Assembly: GCF_001635455.1 (NCBI RefSeq)
Contig: NZ_LWEH01000007.1
Span: 37 to 64,036 of the forward strand
DNA: 64,000 nucleotides
Origin: Vibrio sp. HI00D65
GTDB taxonomy: Bacteria; Pseudomonadota; Gammaproteobacteria; Enterobacterales; Vibrionaceae
Reading direction: 5' to 3'
Every line of letters begins with the position of its first letter. Positions within the stretch are counted from its first letter, which is position 1. The position numbers and the translations under genes are program-made. The notes beneath the pieces are model-generated. The model searched no databases. It saw nothing but the letters and a program-made list of their open reading frames with translations, and had not been told where the DNA came from. Positions 1 through 7,764 of this stretch are shown piece after piece.

Positions 1-1070
1 TTCTGCTGTGGCGCTCAATACTGCAATGGCTTGGTGGCATTGGTTTCATCGTAATGGCGGTGGCAGTACTGCCGATGCTCAACGTCGGTGGTATGCGCCT
101 ATTCCAAACTGAGTCTTCCGATTGGTCCGATAAAAGTAGCCCTCGAGCAAAAACAGTCGCCAAGAACATCGTAGCGGTTTATCTCGTATTAACGGGCTTA
201 TGCCTAGTGAGCTACCTGTTTGCAGGCATGAGCGTGTTTGATGCCATCAACCACTCGTTTACCACACTATCGACTGGCGGTTACTCGACTTCAGATGGCT
301 CGATGAACCACTTCTCAAATAGCGCTCACTGGGTGGGCACTCTGTTCATGTTCCTCGGTGGCTTACCGTTCCTACTTTTTGTTAGCGCATTGCGCGGTAG
401 AAAACTGTCTATCCTCTACAAAGATGCTCAAGTGAGAGGCTTCACTTACCTATTCTTGTTCACCAGTGTAGTCATTTCAGCATGGCTAGTGGTGAGAGAT
501 GGCTACACCGTTTTGGATGCACTGCGTGTTTCTATGTTCAACATCGTATCCGTGGTCACCACTACCGGTTTTGGTTTGGAAGACTTCACAGCATGGGGCG
601 CTCTACCCACCACCTTGTTTGCCTTCTTGATGATGGCTGGCGCATGTTCAGGTTCAACCTCGGGTGGTATCAAGATCTTCCGCTTCCAGATAGCGATGAC
701 GATGCTTCACAAACAGATGATGAAGTTGATTCACCCATCAGGCGTATTTGTTCAACGCTACAATCAACGTCCTGTGAGCGACGATATCGTGCGCTCATTG
801 GTAGCATTTGGTTTGATGTTCTTTATTACGATTATCTTAATCGCTGGCGGTTTGAGTGCGATGGGATTGGACCCAATCACCAGTATCTCTGGTGCTGTGA
901 CGGCAGTTGCTAACGTAGGCCCAGGAATGGGTAGTGTTATCGGTCCAACAGGTAACTTTGCTCCACTGCCAGACGGTGCTAAATGGTTACTAAGCTTCGG
1001 CATGTTGATGGGAAGACTCGAGATCCTGACGCTTATCGTTCTATTCTTCCCAGCCTTCTGGCGACGCTAG
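1..1070 (+). CDS. TrkH-family potassium uptake protein, 5'-truncated by the window edge
   Basis: The reading frame is open from base 3 and gives about 355 residues of the C-terminal part of a TrkH/KtrB-type K+ translocation subunit of the inner membrane. The start codon lies before the window. The fragment opens with LQWLGGIGFIVMAV, a conserved TrkH stretch. Repeated membrane-pore-membrane units follow, with filter-loop segments STGGYS, TTTGFG and VANVGPG. Family members import K+ together with a cytosolic TrkA/Ktr NAD-binding subunit, which is not visible here. A second, different trkH begins at 62740, so the genome has at least two paralogues. A DUF3157-like gene follows after 26 bases. The family call is firm; which Trk paralogue it is remains open. 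Confidence 0.9.
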   Translation, partial: LLWRSILQWLGGIGFIVMAVAVLPMLNVGGMRLFQTESSDWSDKSSPRAKTVAKNIVAVYLVLTGLCLVSYLFAGMSVFDAINHSFTTLSTGGYSTSDGSMNHFSNSAHWVGTLFMFLGGLPFLLFVSALRGRKLSILYKDAQVRGFTYLFLFTSVVISAWLVVRDGYTVLDALRVSMFNIVSVVTTTGFGLEDFTAWGALPTTLFAFLMMAGACSGSTSGGIKIFRFQIAMTMLHKQMMKLIHPSGVFVQRYNQRPVSDDIVRSLVAFGLMFFITIILIAGGLSAMGLDPITSISGAVTAVANVGPGMGSVIGPTGNFAPLPDGAKWLLSFGMLMGRLEILTLIVLFFPAFWRR

Positions 1071-1096
1071 TTACACAAATACTTAAGGATATAGAG

Positions 1097-1672
1097 ATGA
1101 GATCATACCTACTTATCGCAAGCGCACTGCTGAGCAGTTCGGCATTGGCCGATCAGATGGTGACTCTGCAAGATGGCAAACAGATATTGCTGAAAGATGA
1201 TTTTACGTGGCAATACATGGCACCACAGCAGAAAACCAAAGAAGCAGTAACGTCAAAAAGTACGATGCCTGTTGCTGCCGCACCTGTTGTCGCCGTTCCG
1301 GTTGCAACGAATGTGCAAGGTACGACGATTGTTGTTGATAGCAAGAAGCCAAGCCTGCAGCTGTCACAATCAGGGGTTGATGTGGTACTCGGTGCTAGCC
1401 ACTATGAAGATGGTGAGCTGATTATCCCAACGGCGATTACCAACCAAAGCACACAAGCTGTGATCTTGGTATCGGTAAAGCTCGACCTTTATTCTGCCAG
1501 CGGTGAGCTTTTAGAAGAGAAAACGGTCTCCGTTTGGAAATCAATCAAGCGTATAGCAGATACCTACCTTCGGCCAAAAACGGATGCTGAAGGCACCTCG
1601 ATCAAGCTAGAGGTTGAGCAGTACCCTGAGTACCAAATTAAAGCAGAAATCGTTGAAGTACTGACTCGCTAA
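1097..1672 (+). CDS. DUF3157-like predicted exported protein
   Basis: This encodes 191 residues. The ATG at 1097 was chosen because AAGGAT precedes it and because it gives a clean signal peptide ([18 protein letters not shown], probable cleavage after ALA). An in-frame start at 983 would run back into the upstream trkH gene. After a short motif typical of '[15 protein letters not shown]' proteins there is an Ala/Val/Pro-rich linker at about residues 55-75. A beta-rich C-terminal domain follows, with no catalytic motif I recognise. I place it in the DUF3157 group from memory of Vibrio proteins; function is unknown. It ends four bases into the convergent hemolysin III gene, with no terminator between them. 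Confidence 0.75.
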   Translation: MRSYLLIASALLSSSALADQMVTLQDGKQILLKDDFTWQYMAPQQKTKEAVTSKSTMPVAAAPVVAVPVATNVQGTTIVVDSKKPSLQLSQSGVDVVLGASHYEDGELIIPTAITNQSTQAVILVSVKLDLYSASGELLEEKTVSVWKSIKRIADTYLRPKTDAEGTSIKLEVEQYPEYQIKAEIVEVLTR

Positions 1673-2322
1673 ACCGGGGTCACGTACAGATAGATCGCGA
1701 AGAAGTGGCAAGCGCAACCCGCCAACACAAACAAGTGCCAGATGGCATGATTGTAAGGGATGCGCTTAGCTACATAGAAAATCACACCTAACGAGTAAAT
1801 CACGCCACCGAGTGCTAACAACACCAAGCCGCCCATATCAATATTCATCGCCAGTTGATACACCACGATCAGTGACAACCAGCCCATTGCTAAGTAAGTC
1901 ACCAATGACAAGCGCTTAAATCGGTAGACGAAGGCTATCTTCATAATAATACCGACCAGTGCAATTCCCCAAATCACCGCCATCAAGCCCATCGCTAGTG
2001 GCGTTCTTAAGCTAACCAGTAAGAATGGTGTGTAGCTGCCTGCTATCAGTAGGTAAATCGCGCAGTGATCGAGAGTTTTCAGCAGGCGTTTGGTTTTCTC
2101 GGTAGTGATAGAGTGGTAAAGCGTAGAAGCAAGAAACAACAGGATAATACTGCTGCCATACACCGCCATACTGGTAATCGTCAGTGTGTCGGCTTGATGG
2201 TCAAACGCACGGATCAGTAGCAGGATTAGACCAACCACGCCAAGTACAACGCCCAAGCCATGGGTTATCGCATTGGCGCGTTCTTCGATGTCACTGTATT
2301 CGCTCGCCGATGATGCAGACAT
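1669..2322 (-). CDS. Hemolysin III / TrhA family (PAQR) membrane protein
   Basis: This 217-residue protein has seven predicted membrane spans. It shows the PAQR/HlyIII signature: [11 protein letters not shown] near the N terminus, an S-x3-D-type stretch LASTLYHS, and a C-terminal [17 protein letters not shown] containing the conserved histidines expected to bind a metal. Family members sit in the inner membrane. In E. coli the relative TrhA (YqfA) is linked to membrane energetics; true haemolytic activity is doubtful for most members. The stop overlaps the convergent upstream gene by four bases. A 10-bp palindrome TACACGTGTA lies 53-62 bases before the start and could be an operator. Confidence 0.88.
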   Translation of the reverse strand: MSASSASEYSDIEERANAITHGLGVVLGVVGLILLLIRAFDHQADTLTITSMAVYGSSIILLFLASTLYHSITTEKTKRLLKTLDHCAIYLLIAGSYTPFLLVSLRTPLAMGLMAVIWGIALVGIIMKIAFVYRFKRLSLVTYLAMGWLSLIVVYQLAMNIDMGGLVLLALGGVIYSLGVIFYVAKRIPYNHAIWHLFVLAGCACHFFAIYLYVTPV

Positions 2323-2374
2323 GATTATCCTACTAGAGTAAATGTTCGATAACGCTAGTATTACACATTAAGCG

Positions 2375-2384
2375 TACACGTGTA
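2375..2384. promoter_or_regulatory. Perfect 10-bp palindrome upstream of the hemolysin III gene
   Basis: TACACGTGTA is a perfect palindrome about 53 bases upstream of the minus-strand start at 2322. Its place fits a repressor or activator site, but no regulator is known to me for it and chance is possible. Confidence 0.2.
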
Positions 2385-2463
2385 AGCTTAAATTTTTATG
2401 ACATGTAGAACTTCAGAAGATCAGAGACAACCGATCCCTTAAACATCATTTATTAAGAAAACA

Positions 2464-3255
2464 CTAAGACGCGTTTTCTAGGTACTCAATGACCATCTTA
2501 CCCGCCTCTTCTGGGGAGGTATCGAGTGGAACGCTCAACTGTCGATGCAATTGGCCAATGCCTAGCAAGCTTGCCAACATACCTTTTGCCCCATCGCGAT
2601 TGCGGTCTATTTCAAACCATAGCTTAAGTTCTTTGTCATCTCGATGAGCAACCACTTCCAACTCGCGCCAGCGGCCATGGTAAGGCCCAGTAGTTGGAAC
2701 AAACTCAAACTCTTGAACAAATGGTAGTTCAAAGCCATCAACCGCCTCACACTCAACCTGACGAATACGTAGGCCTTGAGCTTCCAGTTCGTTAAAAATG
2801 CCATCAAGGAGTGCATCAGGGCGAACCGTTAAGATATCTTTATCCGAGGGGTCAATCGCCATCGCGATGTCTAACCCTGTTTCCAGCCACACCTTGGAAT
2901 CGCCAATCGTCACCGGTGTGTTCAACGGAACATCAAACTCACACTCAAAGTCGCGAGTTTCACCCGGCTGAATAACAAACGCGTATGGCAGACTCCATTT
3001 TGCTAGTGAGTATTTCTGCTGCATGCGGCGTGTTTGACCGCCCTCTTGCCTTTGCGAGTTCATGGTGACTTCTTTGACGTAACGACAGCACAGATTAAGA
3101 TCGATATTGTCGATCTCCTGCGGCTGGGCGCCACCATACACATGCACAATAATGCTCGCCTTCTGCCCTGGGTACAGCACTTCCTGTTGCAATACAGAAT
3201 CGACCTTGGCCGACCCAATACCAAAACTTGCTAACGTTTTCTTTAAGAACGACAT
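2464..3255 (-). CDS. Spo0M-like (sporulation control protein family)
   Basis: This encodes 263 residues. The ATG at 3255 is preferred over an in-frame GTG two codons earlier because the strong ribosome binding site AAAGGAGG lies five bases before the ATG. The sequence begins SFLKKTLASFGIGSAKVDSVL and continues with an arrestin-like beta sandwich typical of Spo0M. The family is widespread in non-sporulating bacteria, where the role is unclear; a link to stress or cytoskeletal proteins has been proposed. No membrane span or enzyme motif is visible. It is monocistronic and divergent from the small gene at 3539. Confidence 0.82.
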   Translation of the reverse strand: MSFLKKTLASFGIGSAKVDSVLQQEVLYPGQKASIIVHVYGGAQPQEIDNIDLNLCCRYVKEVTMNSQRQEGGQTRRMQQKYSLAKWSLPYAFVIQPGETRDFECEFDVPLNTPVTIGDSKVWLETGLDIAMAIDPSDKDILTVRPDALLDGIFNELEAQGLRIRQVECEAVDGFELPFVQEFEFVPTTGPYHGRWRELEVVAHRDDKELKLWFEIDRNRDGAKGMLASLLGIGQLHRQLSVPLDTSPEEAGKMVIEYLENAS

Positions 3256-3423
3256 ATGCACCTCCTTTAAAGCATCATCTTAAGCCTGAAAGAGGTTCAA
3301 ACTCAAATATACTGCTCACACAATTTTAGCTCTAATATCGTCTATTTATCACTCAAGCGTCGATCGATAACTGAGATAGTGATAATCTGATACTCGGTAT
3401 GCATGCATATCATTATCCTGATT

Positions 3424-3538
3424 TACTATTCGGATTGGCGGAAGCCAGACGAGTGACTCTTTAAGCAATTGAGGCGGATCTCATAGTGAATCAGGCCATT
3501 AGATTGGCAATGGATATGCCTGACCGTTAGGTAAATTA
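3424..3538 (+). promoter_or_regulatory. Structured leader with competing anti-SD and SD helices (candidate new cis-regulatory RNA)
   Basis: This stretch precedes the 55-codon gene at 3539. GCCTGA (3518-3523) can pair in two exclusive ways. Upstream, TCAGGC (3491-3496) pairs with it in six perfect pairs, extended by CATT/AATG inside the loop. Downstream, CCTGA with a three-base loop pairs with TTAGG (3527-3531), the likely Shine-Dalgarno of the gene. This is the layout of a translational switch. Two earlier hairpins, TGGC-GGAA-GCCA (3436-3447) and TGAG-GCGGAT-CTCA (3470-3483), each carry GGA in the loop. I see no match to a named riboswitch class. The 5' end is a guess; a weak -10-like TACTAT is at 3424-3429. 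Confidence 0.45.
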
Positions 3539-3706
3539 ATGCGCCCAACAGCTGTCAGGTTCTCGCACACCAACCGTAGTGCGATGCGTCGTCGTAGTGG
3601 CTTTGTTGCTACTCCAACGGCAAAAAAATTGGCTCCTACAATGACTTTAGTTGAGAAGACTGCTTTATTAGCACCGACTACAACAAAAGAAATTAAAGCC
3701 GCTTAA
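3539..3706 (+). CDS. Small basic protein of 55 residues, unknown function
   Basis: ATG at 3539 has AGG seven bases upstream and the frame stays open to TAA at 3704-3706, directly followed by a strong intrinsic terminator. The N-terminal half is basic (MRPTAVRFSHTNRSAMRRR), with nine Arg or Lys in the first 31 residues. The C-terminal half is rich in Thr, Ala and Leu and ends KEIKAA. There is no signal peptide, membrane span or cysteine. Codons such as CGT, GTT, GCT and ACT are those favoured by highly expressed genes in the neighbourhood, which argues for a real gene. I do not recognise the protein. A charge pattern like this would suit binding to RNA, DNA or ribosomes, but that is only inference. 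Confidence 0.55.
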   Translation: MRPTAVRFSHTNRSAMRRRSGFVATPTAKKLAPTMTLVEKTALLAPTTTKEIKAA

Positions 3707-3707
3707 C

Positions 3708-3736
3708 AAAAAGCGCAGTTTTTACTGCGCTTTTTT
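3708..3736 (+). terminator. Intrinsic terminator of the small gene
   Basis: AAAAAGCGCAGT pairs perfectly with ACTGCGCTTTTT around a TTTT loop, followed by a T run. It starts two bases after the stop codon at 3706. Confidence 0.93.
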
Positions 3737-3836
3737 CTTGCCTGACATACTCTGGAAATGCGTTTGCACGTTGGTATTCCTTAACCGATTTGATACCTTA
3801 ACCACAAATCATTATAAAATTTGTGGAGAATAAAGT

Positions 3837-4100
3837 ATGAAGTGTCACCGCATAGAAGAACTGCTTGAACTGATGGAGTCTGAGTGGCAAAAAGATCAAG
3901 AGCTTAACTTATTGGAGTTCATCATTAAGCTGTCAAAAGAAGCAGGCTACGATGGCAAGCTTGAAGACCTGACTGACGATGTGCTTATCTACCATCTGAA
4001 AATGCGCAACAGCGAGAAAGATGAAATGATTCCAGGCCTTAAAAAAGACCAAGAAGACGATTTCAAAACCGCAATCCTAAAAGCACGTGGCCTACTTTAA
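3837..4100 (+). CDS. yihD: YihD family protein (DUF1040)
   Basis: An 87-residue cytosolic protein that matches E. coli YihD along its length: [19 protein letters not shown] at the start, [13 protein letters not shown] in the middle, and [21 protein letters not shown] at the end. It is mostly acidic alpha-helical. The function is unknown; in enterobacteria yihD sits near srkA-dsbA, and the same neighbourhood is kept here, with ccoG between. A GGAG ribosome binding site stands before the ATG, and a strong terminator follows at 4152. Confidence 0.92.
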   Translation: MKCHRIEELLELMESEWQKDQELNLLEFIIKLSKEAGYDGKLEDLTDDVLIYHLKMRNSEKDEMIPGLKKDQEDDFKTAILKARGLL

Positions 4101-4151
4101 TCATCTCTATGTGTTAAAACGCGATCTCGCTATAGATAAATAGCTCAATTT

Positions 4152-4179
4152 AAAAAAGCGACCACTCGGTCGCTTTTTT
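4152..4179 (+). terminator. Intrinsic terminator after yihD
   Basis: AAAAAAGCGACC and GGTCGCTTTTTT form a perfect 12-bp stem with an ACTC loop; it can act on both strands. The remaining 240 bases up to ccoG hold a TATAAT at 4269-4274 without a convincing -35, and nothing else I can assign. Confidence 0.93.
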
Positions 4180-4422
4180 GTTTCTGTTCGCTATTTTTTC
4201 GTCACAACTGTTATGACTTTTGTTGTTAAAGGTTGATTGCGTTAAAGAAATGACAACAAGATTGTCGCTATAATCGCCACCCATAAGGGTCTTCTAAAAT
4301 AATAAGAGTGAGTGCTCTTTCAGCCTTGCACCAAACTTAAACTTAGATCCTCTCACATCATATTTTTAAAGCAATGTCGTCAATACTCTCGAAGAAGGGT
4401 ATAGCCACCAAAAGGATAGTCC

Positions 4423-5841
4423 ATGAGTCAGGATAAAATCGATATCAAAGATGTGACTCCTAAAACCTTTAACCCTAAGACACATAAAGGTAATGGAGAT
4501 CGCTTTAACCCAAATAACCGAATCTATGTTCGAGAAAGCAAAGGTAAATTCCAACAATTACGCCGCTACGGCGGTTGGTTCTTACTTTTACTTTTTTCGC
4601 TGACCCCATGGATTCCATTTGGAGAGCGACAAGCAATCTTGCTCGATATCGGTAGCCAGCAGTTCAACTTCTTCGGCACCACGTTATACCCGCAAGATCT
4701 AACCCTACTCGCGATCTTATTCATGATTGCCGCCTTTGGCCTGTTCTTTATCACCACCTTTTTAGGCCGTGTTTGGTGTGGTTACCTGTGCCCGCAAACC
4801 GTATGGACCTTCATGTATATCTGGTTCGAAGAGAAACTGGAAGGTGCTGCCAATAAGCGAAGAAAACAAGATTCTGGCAAGTTGACCACCAACCTGATGA
4901 TCAGAAAAACCATCAAGCACATTGCGTGGTGGGCGATTGCGATTGCGACCGGTTTAACCTTTGTTGGTTACTTCATTCCAATCAAAGAACTAGTGGTTGG
5001 TTTCTTTACCTTTAACTCTTCGTTCTGGCCTGTGTTCTGGGTACTGTTCTTCGCAGGCTGTACTTATGCCAACGCTGGTTGGATGCGTTCAATTGTGTGT
5101 CTGCACATGTGTCCTTATGCTCGCTTCCAATCTGCGATGTTTGATAAAGATACTTTCATCGTAGGCTACGATAACAAGCGTGGTGAGAGCCGTGGCCCTC
5201 GTTCTCGCAAGGCGGACCCAAAAGCGCTTGGTCTTGGCGACTGTATTGACTGTAACTTGTGTGTGCAAGTGTGTCCGACGGGCATTGATATCCGTGACGG
5301 CCTGCAATACGAATGTATTAACTGTGGTGCGTGTATTGATGCTTGTGATAAGACCATGGAGCGTATGGGCTATGACAAAGGACTGATTAACTACACTACG
5401 GAGCATAGGCTTGAAGGACGATCGACTAAAGTAATGCGTCCTAAGTTATTGGGCTATGGTGCAATACTTGTTCTTATGCTTGGCTTGTTCTTTGTACAAA
5501 TCGCTAGCGTCGACCCAGCAGGATTAAGCGTTCTGCGTGATAGAAACCAACTGTTCAGAGTCAACACTCAAGGGCTGGTTGAAAACACCTATACCCTCAA
5601 AGTGATCAATAAGACTCAACAAGAACAAGAGTACAAGCTCGAAGTCAACGGATTACCAGGTTCAATTTGGTACGGCAAGCAGACCGTGACGGTTGCTCCG
5701 GGCGAGGTTTTGAACCTACCTATCAGTTTAGGTGCCGATCCTGAGAAACTGAGCTCACCTGTTTCGACAATTCAGTTTATACTCTCGGATAATGAAGAGT
5801 TTACGATGGAAGTAGAAAGCCGCTTTATCAAGAAGCTCTGA
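4423..5841 (+). CDS. ccoG: Cytochrome c oxidase accessory protein CcoG (FixG/RdxA)
   Basis: This 472-residue inner-membrane protein takes part in assembly of cbb3-type cytochrome c oxidase, where CcoG is thought to reduce copper for the CcoN subunit. Several membrane spans occupy about residues 50-250. They include conserved cysteines in WCGYLCPQ and CLHMCPY. Two 4Fe-4S ferredoxin motifs follow (CIDCNLCVQVCP and CINCGACIDAC, about residues 271-310), then another membrane span and a C-terminal beta (FixG C) domain. The ccoNOPQ and ccoHIS genes are not in the window. A weak FNR-like half site TTGAT lies at 4233. A terminator follows directly. Confidence 0.95.
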   Translation: MSQDKIDIKDVTPKTFNPKTHKGNGDRFNPNNRIYVRESKGKFQQLRRYGGWFLLLLFSLTPWIPFGERQAILLDIGSQQFNFFGTTLYPQDLTLLAILFMIAAFGLFFITTFLGRVWCGYLCPQTVWTFMYIWFEEKLEGAANKRRKQDSGKLTTNLMIRKTIKHIAWWAIAIATGLTFVGYFIPIKELVVGFFTFNSSFWPVFWVLFFAGCTYANAGWMRSIVCLHMCPYARFQSAMFDKDTFIVGYDNKRGESRGPRSRKADPKALGLGDCIDCNLCVQVCPTGIDIRDGLQYECINCGACIDACDKTMERMGYDKGLINYTTEHRLEGRSTKVMRPKLLGYGAILVLMLGLFFVQIASVDPAGLSVLRDRNQLFRVNTQGLVENTYTLKVINKTQQEQEYKLEVNGLPGSIWYGKQTVTVAPGEVLNLPISLGADPEKLSSPVSTIQFILSDNEEFTMEVESRFIKKL

Positions 5842-5880
5842 TACTAATCACACACGATTGGTATAACACCTAATAAATGG

Positions 5881-5907
5881 AAAAAGGCTCAGTAATGAGC
5901 CTTTTTT
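5881..5907 (+). terminator. Intrinsic terminator after ccoG
   Basis: AAAAAGGCTCA and TGAGCCTTTTT form an 11-bp stem with a GTAA loop and a T run. It lies immediately before, or partly inside, the possible extended start region of srkA. Confidence 0.88.
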
Positions 5908-5912
5908 ATTAT

Positions 5913-6899
5913 ATGACGATGCAAGCCTTTAACTTTGATAACCTGACCCCCGACTTCATGTGGTACGCACTGGAGAGCATTGGGGTACGAGCTGAGTCCG
6001 GGCTCCTTGCTCTGAACAGCTACGAAAACCGGGTCTATCAATTCACCGATGAAGACCGTAAACGCTACGTCGTTAAGTTTTATCGCCCTCAGCGCTGGAA
6101 CAAAGCACAGATCCAAGAAGAGCATGACTTTGCATTAGAGCTCATCGACCAAGAAATTCCCATCGCGCCTCCAATGCGTATCAATGGTGCTACCTTGCAT
6201 GAGTATCAAGGCTACCTGTTCGCGCTATTTGAGAGCGTCGGTGGCAGACAGTATGAAGTAGATAATCTGGATCAATTAGAAGGCGTTGGCCGTTTCCTTG
6301 GCAGAATTCATAAGGCGAGTGCAGCGAAAACCTTTCAGCATCGTCCGACGATCAGCCTAAATGAATATCTGCATCAACCACGTAAGATATTAGAAAACTC
6401 TCAGTTTATCCCGATGCATCTAGAGAACGCCTTCTTTAACGACATCGACTTGCTGATCAAAGAGTTAGAGAGTCAATGGCCGAACAACGTTGAGAACATC
6501 CGCCTGCATGGTGATTGCCACCCAGGTAATATCTTATGGCGCGATGGACCAATGTTCGTCGATCTCGATGATGCACGTAACGGCCCAGCCGTCCAAGACC
6601 TATGGATGCTGCTGAATGGTGAACGCCAAGATAAGCTGATGCAACTGGATATTCTGCTAGAGAATTACCAAGAGTTTTGCGATTTTAATAGCTCACAACT
6701 GAAACTAATTGAGCCCCTGCGCGGTCTACGTATGGTGCATTACATGGCATGGTTAGCTAAGCGATGGGACGATCCAGCGTTTCCGTTGGCCTTCCCATGG
6801 TTCAATGACCCTAAATATTGGGAGCAACAAGTACTTGCTTGTAAAGAACAAATTGCTACCCTGCAAGAGCCACCACTTTCGTTAATGCCTCAGTGGTAA
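5913..6899 (+). CDS. srkA: Stress response serine/threonine kinase SrkA (YihE)
   Basis: This encodes 328 residues from the ATG at 5913, the same length as E. coli SrkA. In-frame ATGs at 5877 and 5895 would place coding sequence in the ccoG terminator, although AAAAAGG lies well placed before 5895, so the start is not certain. It is an aminoglycoside-phosphotransferase-fold kinase: LNSYENRVYQF forms the nucleotide loop region, HGDCHPGNILW is the catalytic loop and FVDLDDARNGP holds the metal-binding Asp residues. In E. coli SrkA protects against stress-induced death downstream of the Cpx response. It sits 55 bases upstream of dsbA, the conserved srkA-dsbA operon. Confidence 0.93.
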   Translation: MTMQAFNFDNLTPDFMWYALESIGVRAESGLLALNSYENRVYQFTDEDRKRYVVKFYRPQRWNKAQIQEEHDFALELIDQEIPIAPPMRINGATLHEYQGYLFALFESVGGRQYEVDNLDQLEGVGRFLGRIHKASAAKTFQHRPTISLNEYLHQPRKILENSQFIPMHLENAFFNDIDLLIKELESQWPNNVENIRLHGDCHPGNILWRDGPMFVDLDDARNGPAVQDLWMLLNGERQDKLMQLDILLENYQEFCDFNSSQLKLIEPLRGLRMVHYMAWLAKRWDDPAFPLAFPWFNDPKYWEQQVLACKEQIATLQEPPLSLMPQW

Positions 6900-6954
6900 C
6901 CGCAATCGCAACATATAACTAGATAAAAATTCAAACATAATGGAGATTGAATAA

Positions 6955-7554
6955 ATGAAAAAGCTATTCGCATTTTTCTCATTGATCATGTTGAGCCTGT
7001 CAGCTCACGCTGCGAAATTTAACGAAGGTGAGCACTATAAAGTTCTTGATCTAAAAGCATCAAAGAAACCTATGGTAACTGAATTCTTCTCGTTCTACTG
7101 CCCACACTGTAATAGCTTTGAACCTATCATCCAGCAGCTAAAACAGCAGTTACCGAAAGACGCTACGCTGCAGAAAAACCATGTTTCATTCATGGGTGGC
7201 AAGATGGGCCTGCCAATGAGCAAAGCTTACGCGACTATGATTGCACTAAAAGTCGAAGACAAAATGGTACCAGTGATGTTTAACCGCATTCACAATATGC
7301 GCAAGCCACCACGCGATGAAGCAGAACTGCGTCAAATCTTTATAGATGAAGGGATTGATGCGAAGAAGTTTGATGCGGCTTACAACGGCTTTGCAGTAGA
7401 TTCCATGGTTCGTCGCTTTGATAAAGCATTCAAAGATAGCGGCCTTTCTGGTGTTCCTGCCGTTATAGTAAATAATCGTTACCTAGTAGAAGCACAAGGC
7501 ATCAACGGCCTAGATGAATACTTCGAATTGGTTAACTTCTTACTGAAAAAGTAA
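6955..7554 (+). CDS. dsbA: Periplasmic thiol:disulfide oxidase DsbA
   Basis: A 199-residue exported thioredoxin-fold protein that introduces disulfide bonds into periplasmic proteins and is re-oxidised by DsbB. The signal peptide covers residues 1-19 (cut after AHA). The active site is CPHC at residues 49-52, the usual DsbA dipeptide PH. The cis-proline loop SGVPAVIV is near residue 163, and the helical insert lies between. GGAG precedes the start by nine bases. It is the last gene of the srkA-dsbA unit and is closed by an intrinsic terminator. In Vibrio, DsbA is needed for folding of secreted factors and pili. Confidence 0.96.
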   Translation: MKKLFAFFSLIMLSLSAHAAKFNEGEHYKVLDLKASKKPMVTEFFSFYCPHCNSFEPIIQQLKQQLPKDATLQKNHVSFMGGKMGLPMSKAYATMIALKVEDKMVPVMFNRIHNMRKPPRDEAELRQIFIDEGIDAKKFDAAYNGFAVDSMVRRFDKAFKDSGLSGVPAVIVNNRYLVEAQGINGLDEYFELVNFLLKK

Positions 7555-7572
7555 AAAATCAAAATCCAAATT

Positions 7573-7596
7573 AAGGAAGCTTTGGCTTCCTTTTTT
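7573..7596 (+). terminator. Intrinsic terminator after dsbA
   Basis: AAGGAAGC and GCTTCCTT form a stem around TTTG, followed by a run of T. Confidence 0.9.
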
Positions 7597-7764
7597 GCAC
7601 CAGGCACTTTTTAGTTATCTCTCACAAAAATATTGTTTGGGGACACGGTTCAGTCAACACTTATAAGACACACGATAAAGTGAACTTTTAGGCGTTATTG
7701 TTTTCTACAGCTTTTTATCAATATCGATTTATTGCTACCGATCACTGGGGCAAGGAGCCTCTGA

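Noticed and set aside
3381..3417. Fur box
   Set aside because: Only half-site matches (GATAAT, ATTATC) with wrong spacing for the 19-bp Fur consensus.
4233..4246. FNR box before ccoG
   Set aside because: TTGATTGCGTTAAA keeps only one good half site; too weak to call even though ccoG is often FNR-controlled.
5089..5406. 105-codon frame antisense to ccoG
   Set aside because: It covers the ferredoxin cysteines of ccoG in reverse; Thr/His/Arg-rich composition is an antisense artefact.
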